Origin: Labrenzia sp. 011
GTDB lineage: Bacteria > Pseudomonadota > Alphaproteobacteria > Rhizobiales > Stappiaceae
DNA: 64,000 nucleotides
Reading direction: 5' to 3'
Assembly: GCF_003075075.1 (NCBI RefSeq)
Contig: NZ_QCYM01000004.1
Coordinates: forward strand, 1-64,000
The notes under the pieces: model-generated
Seen by the model: only the letters and a program-made list of their open reading frames with translations
What the model was told of the DNA's origin: nothing
The model's database searches: none
Position numbers and translations under genes: made by a program
Shown: positions 8,337 to 15,222 of the stretch, one piece after another
Layout of the letters: each line of letters opens with the position of its first letter
Numbering within the stretch: position 1 is the stretch's first letter

Positions 8337-9877
8337 CTGGCTGTTCCTTCCATGGCCGTCCCGCGCGAGATGGTGGCAAACAGCGCCTCGGCACGGGCAT
8401 CCACATCGTCCGGCATGACCAGCCTGGCCGCGAAGGGCCGGGCTGTTTCGGAACCGACCTTGACCGTCGCGTCGATGCCGAGCTTGCCGCCGAGGCCGAC
8501 GCGCGGACTGGCGAAGTCGAGCTGATCCACCGGGGTCCCCTCGAGCACGATCATGTCCCGCTCCGGATCCGAGCGGGTTGCGACCGCCCACATGACCTCA
8601 TCCCAGTCGCGAAGGTTGATGTCCGGATCGACGGCGATGACATATTTGGTCATGGAGAACTGCGGCAGGAGCGACCAGAAGCCCAGCATCGCGCGTTTGG
8701 CCTGACCGGGATAGAGCTTGTCGATCGCCAGGATGGCCACCCGATAGGAGCAGGTGGCGGGAGGCAGGAAGACGTCAACGACCTCCGGCAGCGCCTGCCG
8801 CAGGATCGGCCGGAACAGATCCGTCATGGCCTCGCCGATGACCGAGGGCTCGTCCGGCGCGCGGCCGGTGAAGGTCGACAGATAGGCGGCATCATCGCGC
8901 ATGCGCAGGCTTCGCAGCCGGAAAAGCGGGTAGGGCGCAGGGTCGTTGTAATAGCCCGTGTGATCGCCGAAGGGCCCTTCCAGAGCCGTTTCCCCGGGCT
9001 GCACCTCGCCCTCGAGAACGATTTCGGCGCTCTCGGGTACATGCATGTCGATCGTGCTGCAGGGAGAAAGGCGCACCGAGGCGTTGTTGAAGATCCCGGC
9101 AAGCGCGAGTTCGCTGATGTTGCCCGGCGCGGGCAGGACCGCGGCCAGCAGGGTTGCGGGATCGCAGCCGATCATGACGGCTACGGGCATCGCCTTGCCC
9201 TCGTCACGCCATTGCCGGTAATGGACGGCGCCGCCGCGGAAGGGGAGCCAGCGGACGATTGCGGTGTCCGGTCCCAGAACCTGCATCCGGTAGATCCCGA
9301 GATTGTAGCTGCGCGGATCGTCCGGCCCCGGCGGGCGGGTCACGACGACGCCCCAGGTGATCAGGGGGCCCGCGTCCTCCGGCCAGCAGGTCTGGACAGG
9401 CAGCCGGGTCAGGTCGGGCGCCACCGTCTTGAGCTTCCTGTCGAAGGATACCCGTTTCGGGCGGGTGTTCAGACCGGCTCTGGCAACGGGAAACAGCTTG
9501 CAGGTTTCGCGCAGGCTCGCCGGAGGTGAGGGTGCGCGCAGGGAGGCAAGGAATTCGCCGAGCGCCGGCAGGTGCTCCGGCGCCAGTCCCAGTCCGTTGG
9601 CGACCCGTTTGCGGGTGCCGAACAGGTTGACAAGAAGAGGTGCGGCAAATTGCTTCACGCCTGCTTTCACGGGTGTTTCCAGCAGGAGTGCGGGGCCGCC
9701 GCGTTCAATCGCCTTCCGGTGCAATGCGGTCGCTTCGAGCTCCACATCCACCGGGTCCCTGACATGCAGAAGTTCCCGGTTTTCGCCCAGGAAGGCGAGA
9801 AATTCCCTGAGATTGCGAAACGGTTGCAGGTCGCGGCTGGACATGAAGGGGACCGTTGGTTCGTGAAAGGCAGACAT
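8333..9877 (-). CDS. ubiD: UbiD family prenyl-FMN-dependent decarboxylase
   Basis: 514 residues, close to the usual 490-500 of 3-octaprenyl-4-hydroxybenzoate carboxy-lyase. The family motifs NLGIYRMQV, then LALAGIFN, the EGPFGDHTGYY loop with acidic residues, and the late GKLGIDAT are all present. It is next to ubiX and divergent from ubiT-ubiU-ubiV, which makes the ubiquinone pathway decarboxylase its most likely role. It shares an FNR-type box (9931-9944) with ubiTUV, which points to an anaerobically induced copy. A second aerobic ubiD elsewhere cannot be excluded. Confidence 0.93.
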   Translation of the reverse strand: MSAFHEPTVPFMSSRDLQPFRNLREFLAFLGENRELLHVRDPVDVELEATALHRKAIERGGPALLLETPVKAGVKQFAAPLLVNLFGTRKRVANGLGLAPEHLPALGEFLASLRAPSPPASLRETCKLFPVARAGLNTRPKRVSFDRKLKTVAPDLTRLPVQTCWPEDAGPLITWGVVVTRPPGPDDPRSYNLGIYRMQVLGPDTAIVRWLPFRGGAVHYRQWRDEGKAMPVAVMIGCDPATLLAAVLPAPGNISELALAGIFNNASVRLSPCSTIDMHVPESAEIVLEGEVQPGETALEGPFGDHTGYYNDPAPYPLFRLRSLRMRDDAAYLSTFTGRAPDEPSVIGEAMTDLFRPILRQALPEVVDVFLPPATCSYRVAILAIDKLYPGQAKRAMLGFWSLLPQFSMTKYVIAVDPDINLRDWDEVMWAVATRSDPERDMIVLEGTPVDQLDFASPRVGLGGKLGIDATVKVGSETARPFAARLVMPDDVDARAEALFATISRGTAMEGTAR

Positions 9878-9930
9878 CGGAAACGCGCCTGCGGGAGCCG
9901 CCGGTATCCGGGAGCGGGATCTGAAGGGCC

Positions 9931-9944
9931 TTGATTATTGTCAA
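9931..9944. promoter_or_regulatory. FNR-type box TTGATtattGTCAA between ubiD and ubiT
   Basis: The box lies in a 120-base divergent gap, 54 bases from the ubiD ATG and 54 from the ubiT ATG. It could drive ubiD-ubiX, ubiT-ubiU-ubiV, or both. A plus-strand start at about -41.5 would fall near 9979, just before ubiT. Confidence 0.8.
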
Positions 9945-9997
9945 GAACTCCGCTTCGGGAGTCGGCATAGGGTCTGTGCCGGAAAGTGAGACCCCGC

Positions 9998-10558
9998 ATG
10001 CAAGACCTACATACAAATCTCAGCCTCCCGCCCGTCGTTTCCACGCTGATCGAACCTCTTCCCAGGTCGCCGATCGAAGCGCTCCTGTCCGTGTTCACCC
10101 GGCGTCTGGTGGCCCGAAGACCGGACCTGCTGCGCCGGCTTGGCGCCGTCGTCCATGTGCCGATCGCGATCGTTCCCGACGACATGCCGCACGCCTTTCT
10201 TCTCTCGCTCGACGCAGACAACTCAAGGGTGGCGATCTGCGAAAAAAACGAGATCGGCGATGCGGAGGCGATCATACGGGCGCCGTTTCTGGTGTTGCTC
10301 GGTCTTCTGGACGGGACCTATGACGGCGATGCGCTGTTCTTCTCGCGCGATCTCAGGATTCAGGGCAGGACCGAATATGTTCTTGCGCTGCGAAATACGC
10401 TGGAAGAAGCCAATCTGACCTGCGGGGAGTTCTTCGGTCTTGCCGATGCGCCCGCCCGCTGGGTCGACGACATCACACGCAGCCTGCTTGCACAGGTCCG
10501 GCATTTCGCGTCCGTTTCAGCGGAGTGGAGCAACCGTGCTCCAGGGCGGCATTCGTGA
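9998..10558 (+). CDS. ubiT: UbiT, SCP2-domain lipid carrier for O2-independent ubiquinone synthesis
   Basis: 186 residues. A sterol-carrier (SCP2) domain spans about 40-150, including APFLVLLGLLDGTYDGDALFFS and the DLRIQGRTEYVLAL strand pair. In E. coli, UbiT binds polyprenyl lipids and is needed for anaerobic ubiquinone synthesis. I chose the ATG at 9998; a GTG at 9986 is in frame but sits inside the ribosome-site region and close to the predicted transcript start. ubiU and ubiV follow directly, so this is a ubiTUV operon. Confidence 0.9.
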   Translation: MQDLHTNLSLPPVVSTLIEPLPRSPIEALLSVFTRRLVARRPDLLRRLGAVVHVPIAIVPDDMPHAFLLSLDADNSRVAICEKNEIGDAEAIIRAPFLVLLGLLDGTYDGDALFFSRDLRIQGRTEYVLALRNTLEEANLTCGEFFGLADAPARWVDDITRSLLAQVRHFASVSAEWSNRAPGRHS

Positions 10559-10563
10559 CTGTG

Positions 10564-11565
10564 ATGAGCGGGAAGCGGATGGAACTGGTCTGTCCGGCGG
10601 GGACACCCGCCGCCTTGCGGGCCGCTGCCGATGCAGGCGCGGACGCGATCTATTGCGGCTTTGCCGACGAGACCAATGCCCGGAATTTTCCGGGACTCAA
10701 TTTCTCGCCCGAGGAACTGTCCCGGGGCGTCGATTACGCGCATGGGCGGGGCGCGAAGGTTCTTGTCGCGATCAACACCTTCGCGCAGGCCGGAAGCACA
10801 GACCTTTGGAAAAACGCCGTCGACAACGCCGCTGATTGCGGCGCGGATGCGATCATCGCGGCCGATATTGCCGTTCTGGATCATGCCGCGACCCGCCATC
10901 CGGATCTTCGCCTGCATCTGTCCGTTCAGGCCGCGGCCAACACCCCGGAGGCGATCCGGTTCTACACCGAGACATTCGGCGTAAAACGCGTGGTCCTGCC
11001 ACGGGTGTTCAGCGTCACCGAAATCGCGGCGCTGAACCGCGAGATCGATGTGGAAACGGAAGTGTTTGTTTTCGGCGGCCTGTGCGTCATGACGGAAGGA
11101 CGCTGTTCGCTGTCGTCCTATGCGACCGGCAAGTCTCCAAATCTGACCGGCGTCTGTTCGCCGCCCGATCATGTTGACTACGCGGAAGACGAAGCAGGGC
11201 GAATGAAGGCGCGTCTGGGCGGCTTCACCATCGACTGTTTCGAACGGGGAGAGCCTGCCGGATATCCGACCCTCTGCAAGGGGCGGTTCTCCGCCCTGGG
11301 GCGCAGCGGTTATCTCTTCGAGGATCCGGTCAGTCTGAACGCCTTTGAACTGCTGGAAGAGCTTGCAAAGGCGGGTGTGACGGCGCTGAAGATCGAGGGC
11401 CGGCAGCGCGGCAAGGCCTATATCGCCGGTGTTGTGGGCGCGTTTCGCAAGGCGGTCGACGGCTTGTCCGGCGGCGCTGACGCGCGTGCCGCGATTTCCG
11501 CGTTGAAAGCCATGTCCGAGGGCGGGCAGCAGACGACCGGTTCCTACAGAAAAACGTGGCGGTAA
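10564..11565 (+). CDS. ubiU: UbiU, O2-independent ubiquinone hydroxylation subunit (U32 family)
   Basis: Up to 333 residues. The conserved start of the family, MELVCPAGTPAAL, begins at 10579, so the ATG at 10579 is as likely as the one at 10564. The four cysteines that bind a 4Fe-4S cluster in E. coli UbiU are present as GGLCVMTEGRC, a third Cys 17 residues later in LTGVCSP, and a fourth in TLCKGRF. KIEGRQRGKAYI closes the protein as in U32 peptidase-like members. UbiU-UbiV hydroxylates ubiquinone precursors without O2, using prephenate. It lies 5 bases after ubiT and 3 bases before ubiV. Confidence 0.93.
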   Translation: MSGKRMELVCPAGTPAALRAAADAGADAIYCGFADETNARNFPGLNFSPEELSRGVDYAHGRGAKVLVAINTFAQAGSTDLWKNAVDNAADCGADAIIAADIAVLDHAATRHPDLRLHLSVQAAANTPEAIRFYTETFGVKRVVLPRVFSVTEIAALNREIDVETEVFVFGGLCVMTEGRCSLSSYATGKSPNLTGVCSPPDHVDYAEDEAGRMKARLGGFTIDCFERGEPAGYPTLCKGRFSALGRSGYLFEDPVSLNAFELLEELAKAGVTALKIEGRQRGKAYIAGVVGAFRKAVDGLSGGADARAAISALKAMSEGGQQTTGSYRKTWR

Positions 11566-11568
11566 TAC

Positions 11569-12480
11569 ATGACGGTCGCATCTCCCATCGAACTTGCTCT
11601 GGGGCCCTGCCTGTTCAACTGGCCGGCGGACCGGCTCCTGGAGTTCTACAAGCAGATAGCCGCCGAAGCGCCCGTGGACCGGGTTTACCTCGGTGAGGTC
11701 GTGTGCGGCAAACGCATGCCGTATAACGATCCCGTCTGGCCGGACGCCATCGCGATGCTGACAGACGCGGGCAAGGAGGTCGTGCTTTCGACGCTTGCCC
11801 AGCCGGTCAACAAGCGGGAGAGGAACATCCTCGCCCAGCAGGCGGCCTATGACATGCCCATCGAAATCAACGACATGTCCATGCTGCCTGCCTGTCGGGG
11901 CCGTCGCTTCGCCGTCGGCCCGTTCCTGAATATCTACAATGAAGCCAGCCTGCGGTTTCTGGCGGAACAGGGGGCGACCAGCTGGTGTCCGCCTGTCGAG
12001 CTCCCGCTTGCCTCGATCCAGAAGATCACCGCGCTTGTTCCAGAAGTCGACACGGAACTATTTGCTTTCGGCAGATTGCCTCTGGCGCTGTCCTCCCGCT
12101 GCTACCACGCAAGGGCACATGGTCTGCGCAAGGATTCCTGTCAGTTCGTGTGTGAGAAGGACCCGGACGGGATGGACATTGCGACCCTCGACGGAACGCG
12201 GTTCCTGGCGGCAAACGGTATCCAGACCCTGTCCGATGCCTGTCACTATTCCGGTCTTTCCGGCGGACAGCTGAAAGCGACGGGCATAAGGCGTCTGCGC
12301 CTGTCGCCGCACTCGCTTGGCATGGTCGAGGTCTTGACCGTATTCCGGACGTTTCTGGATGGCGGCATCGATGCGCAGGAGCTGGAAGCGCGGCTGACCG
12401 CAATGAATTTGCCGGGCCCCCTGTGTAACGCTTATCTTTCTGGAGAACCGGGATGGAAGAAGACAGCCCTTCCTGCATGA
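11569..12480 (+). CDS. ubiV: UbiV, O2-independent ubiquinone hydroxylation subunit
   Basis: 303 residues. The partner of UbiU and also a 4Fe-4S U32-like protein. The ligand cysteines are visible in GEVVCGKRMPYND (about residue 46) and in the SSRC...KDSCQFVCEKD cluster (about 180-197). LGPCLFNWP near the start and EINDMSMLP are family-typical. The final 28 bases overlap a small unknown gene in another frame. With NarGHI downstream, the arrangement supplies ubiquinone for nitrate respiration in the absence of O2. Confidence 0.93.
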   Translation: MTVASPIELALGPCLFNWPADRLLEFYKQIAAEAPVDRVYLGEVVCGKRMPYNDPVWPDAIAMLTDAGKEVVLSTLAQPVNKRERNILAQQAAYDMPIEINDMSMLPACRGRRFAVGPFLNIYNEASLRFLAEQGATSWCPPVELPLASIQKITALVPEVDTELFAFGRLPLALSSRCYHARAHGLRKDSCQFVCEKDPDGMDIATLDGTRFLAANGIQTLSDACHYSGLSGGQLKATGIRRLRLSPHSLGMVEVLTVFRTFLDGGIDAQELEARLTAMNLPGPLCNAYLSGEPGWKKTALPA

Positions 12481-12839
12481 CCGACGACGTGGTGCCCCTG
12501 CGGGATTCCTGCTGTGACGTGGTGGACCAGATCCACCGCGAACTGGCGCGTCTCGACATGCCATGCACCTGCAAGACACAGCTGGACCGCACGATCGTCG
12601 CGATCGAGGTCTGGCGCAAACGGAAACGGCAGAAGGAACTGATCCGGACAATTTCCGCCGACTATGCGCAACTTGGTGCAGGAGTTGAATTCATGTCGGA
12701 ACTCACCCGGATGGAAGAGCAGGCGCTGAGCCCGCAGGAAATGCACGACCATGCCGAGAGCCTGAAATTCCTCGCCGATCTTGCAGATCGCTGTGCGAGA
12801 TATCTGACGGAACTGGCATCGATAACACCTTCACGATGA
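12453..12839 (+). CDS. Small Cys-containing protein of unknown function after ubiV
   Basis: 128 residues, not recognised. Six cysteines fall in the first 40 residues (MEEDSPSC, DSCCDV, MPCTCK), followed by a basic helix rich in Lys/Arg (VWRKRKRQKEL) and an acidic, amphipathic C-terminal half with likely coiled-coil character. It has no signal peptide or membrane span. TGGAG lies 8 bases before the ATG, and the gene overlaps the end of ubiV by 28 bases, which supports real coupled translation. The clustered Cys pairs suggest metal or Fe-S binding. Its place between ubiV and norE suggests a role in anaerobic quinone or nitrogen-oxide metabolism, but this is only context. Confidence 0.65.
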   Translation: MEEDSPSCMTDDVVPLRDSCCDVVDQIHRELARLDMPCTCKTQLDRTIVAIEVWRKRKRQKELIRTISADYAQLGAGVEFMSELTRMEEQALSPQEMHDHAESLKFLADLADRCARYLTELASITPSR

Positions 12840-12916
12840 CCGGTACGTCCTTTCCTGCAAGGGTCGGCTCGAACAGGCTCTGCCGCAGATCACCCCTCAG
12901 CTGACAGGAGAACAGG

Positions 12917-13483
12917 TTGGACGACGGACCTGAAAATGCATCCGCAAACGCGCTGGAGACACTGCCCGGCGATCTCATGATGTGGGTTCTGATCGTCAGC
13001 GAGTTGCTGGTTTTCGGGGCGGGGCTGGCGGCATTCCTGTCCGTCAGGATCACCGATCCGTCCGGATTTTCCCTGGCGCAGGCCAGGCTGTCCCCGACGG
13101 CTGCCGGCATCAACACCATTGTCCTGATCACGAGCGGGTTTCTGGCGGCTCGCGCACTGAACCTGCGGCTGCTGGCGCAACGGTCCGCGGCCCGCTGGCA
13201 CCTGGTCGCGGCCATCGGACTGGGGGCAATCTTCATGGCGCTGAAGATCGACGAATATATGGAAAAGGCGGGAGAAGGCATTTCCACCGAGACCCATCCC
13301 TTCTTCACCTTCTACTACCTGCTGACGGGATTTCATGCGGCCCATGTCCTGGCCGGAATGGTCATTCTCGCTCTGGTCGCCTGGAAGGACGATCCGGGAG
13401 ACATGGAGGCCGGAACGGCCTTCTGGCACATGGTCGATCTCGTCTGGGTTCTTTTGTTTCCCGTTATCTATCTTCTGGGGTGA
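12917..13483 (+). CDS. norE: NorE, cytochrome c oxidase subunit III-like protein
   Basis: 188 residues with five hydrophobic segments. The THPFFTFYYLLTGFHAAHVLAGM helix and the WHMVDLVWVLLFPVIYL end are the subunit III/NorE signature. The start is a TTG at 12917 with CAGGAG 8 bases upstream. NorE helps nitric oxide reductase activity or assembly in denitrifiers. norCB itself is not in this window. norF follows after six bases. Confidence 0.88.
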   Translation: MDDGPENASANALETLPGDLMMWVLIVSELLVFGAGLAAFLSVRITDPSGFSLAQARLSPTAAGINTIVLITSGFLAARALNLRLLAQRSAARWHLVAAIGLGAIFMALKIDEYMEKAGEGISTETHPFFTFYYLLTGFHAAHVLAGMVILALVAWKDDPGDMEAGTAFWHMVDLVWVLLFPVIYLLG

Positions 13484-13489
13484 TCTGCG

Positions 13490-13762
13490 ATGATCCGTGA
13501 TGCCACGACACGTGCCTGGGTGATGCTCATGATGCTGAGCGCGGCATCCGTTATGGTTGCCCTGACGGATGGTGCGGGGTTCGGCGCCAGTAGTGCCGGT
13601 GCCGTCATCCTCCTGTTTGCCTGGATGAAGGCGCGGGTCATTCTCGCCCGCTACCTCGGTCTTTGGCAGGCGCCCGGCTGGCTGAGCGGCTTCAACTGGG
13701 TGCTGGGTCTCTACTGCCTGCTGTTGCTCGGCCTGTTTCTGGCTCCGGGTCTCGTCCGGTAA
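13490..13762 (+). CDS. norF: NorF-like, cytochrome c oxidase subunit IV family protein
   Basis: 90 residues with three membrane segments. The middle part VILLFAWMKARVILARYLGL matches the small prokaryotic subunit IV/NorF family. It lies directly after norE, the standard pairing in denitrification clusters. The downstream gene narR is convergent, so this is the end of the operon. The length is normal for the family. Confidence 0.82.
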   Translation: MIRDATTRAWVMLMMLSAASVMVALTDGAGFGASSAGAVILLFAWMKARVILARYLGLWQAPGWLSGFNWVLGLYCLLLLGLFLAPGLVR

Positions 13763-13828
13763 AAGCGGCTGACACTCCAATGCCGAACATGCGCGCTTCC
13801 GGCCGCAATCAACCTTGAAGTCAGTCGG

Positions 13829-14533
13829 TCATCCCTTGTGCCAGGCTTCGACGGGATCTTCCTCGGAAAAGGTCCGCAACCGTTCAATATCGTCGATTTC
13901 CGCGTGATTGCGGTTGACGCGCACTCCGGCGGACTTGAGACGGGCGAAGGATCGCGACAGGCTTTCGGGTTTCATGCCCAGACGGCCGGCGATCAGGAAC
14001 TTGTCGTAGGGGAGGGTAACCTCGCACTGCCCTTTTTCCTGATCGCACAGTTCCAGGAGGAATTCGGCGACGCGCTGCGGGCCGGTCTGAGCCTTGAGCT
14101 GTTCCAGCTGCGAGACGAGCGAGTGCAGATGGGCAAAGGTGGACGCGATCATGGAGACGGCGATCTCCGGGTCTTTGCGCATGGCTTCCAGCAGCGCGAT
14201 GCTCGGAATGCGCATCACCTCGCAGGACGTAACCGCTTCGGCCGAGACCGGGTAGGCCAGACCGCGGAAGGCGACCGCTTCGCCGAAGCTTTCTCCCCTG
14301 GTGAACACATTGACGATGGCCTCGCCGCCGTTGGGTGAAATCCTGTACAGCTTCACCCAGCCATCCATCACGATGTGAATCGCCTGAGCCGTTTCCCCCT
14401 GCAGGAACAGGGTCTTCCCCCTGTCGTAGGTCGACCAGCTGGACATGCTGAGAACCATTTCCCGGATCTGTTCCGGAAAACTCTTCAGCAACAGCGAGGT
14501 GCGGGCAATCTTTCTCTGGCGTTCGGTAGGCAT
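13829..14533 (-). CDS. narR: NarR, Crp/Fnr family regulator of nitrate respiration
   Basis: 234 residues from the ATG at 14533. The effector barrel spans about 20-140, the dimer helix LHSLVSQLEQLKAQ follows, and the DNA-binding end has LPYDKFLIAGRLGMKPESLSRSFARL. There is no N-terminal cysteine cluster, which separates it from FNR proper and agrees with NarR, a nitrate/nitrite-responsive regulator. It is divergent from narK-narGHJI exactly as in Paracoccus, which is the main reason for the name. An in-frame start at 14596 would add 21 residues not found in the family. Confidence 0.82.
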   Translation of the reverse strand: MPTERQRKIARTSLLLKSFPEQIREMVLSMSSWSTYDRGKTLFLQGETAQAIHIVMDGWVKLYRISPNGGEAIVNVFTRGESFGEAVAFRGLAYPVSAEAVTSCEVMRIPSIALLEAMRKDPEIAVSMIASTFAHLHSLVSQLEQLKAQTGPQRVAEFLLELCDQEKGQCEVTLPYDKFLIAGRLGMKPESLSRSFARLKSAGVRVNRNHAEIDDIERLRTFSEEDPVEAWHKG

Positions 14534-15222
14534 TCCTTGTGACCCTTTCAGTCCACGCGACGGAACAGGCATGAGACATATAGTGATTTTGCACAATAGG
14601 TGAGTAGGGCCACTGACGATGTTTCACATGTCGATGTGCCGCAAGGCCGAAGGCCTGGGACAACGGGCCTGCAGCAGCCTGGCGGATGTCGGGCCGCACG
14701 CCCGCAGTCACGGTTTCAGGGCGAGGGGCGGATGCTGAAGCGCGCTTCGATGGCGCCTGAAACGGGGTCCCTGATCGTGGCCGAAGCGTCGACCGGATCA
14801 AGCGCTGTCCTGAATTCCGCGAAGCCGGCTTTCCGGAAAGGATGTCGGCAAAGCCTCTTTCCGAATTGCAGGCAATTGTTTCCAGGGGGCTCGCTTCGAT
14901 CGTGGAAACCGGTGCCGATGGAGATGTTCGCCGGCAAGGCGAGGCGCCGGATTTCTCGCCATAGGATCCCGGAAGCGGTTGCTTCGGTCGCGTTTAAATA
15001 ACAATTGGCATCTTGATAAATATCAAGAGCCTGATTGATCGGTATTTTCAACTGCTTGATGTTTCGATGGAATTGCCTCGACATGTGTGTCCGCATCATT
15101 TGTTTTGCTGCGTTTCCTGAGACATCTTGATCCAAATCAAGAGCAGCCGGTCCGAAGTCCTCAATCTCCTCAACGTGCTTGAAGAAAGCATGTCGCACAC
15201 GCAGACGCGAGGAGGCAATTTC
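14534..15222. promoter_or_regulatory. Long narR-narK intergenic region with two FNR/NarR-type boxes
   Basis: This 689-base gap has two dyads: TTGATaaatATCAA at 15013-15026 and TTGATccaaATCAA at 15127-15140, 114 bases apart. The second would place a class II start near 15175, 48 bases before narK. The stretch 14600-15000 holds only short ORFs without ribosome sites or recognisable domains. I see nothing else in it. Confidence 0.8.

Noticed and set aside
14600-15001. A 133-codon frame in the narR-narK gap
   Set aside because: No ribosome site, no recognisable domain and Arg/Ser-rich composition; treated as non-coding.
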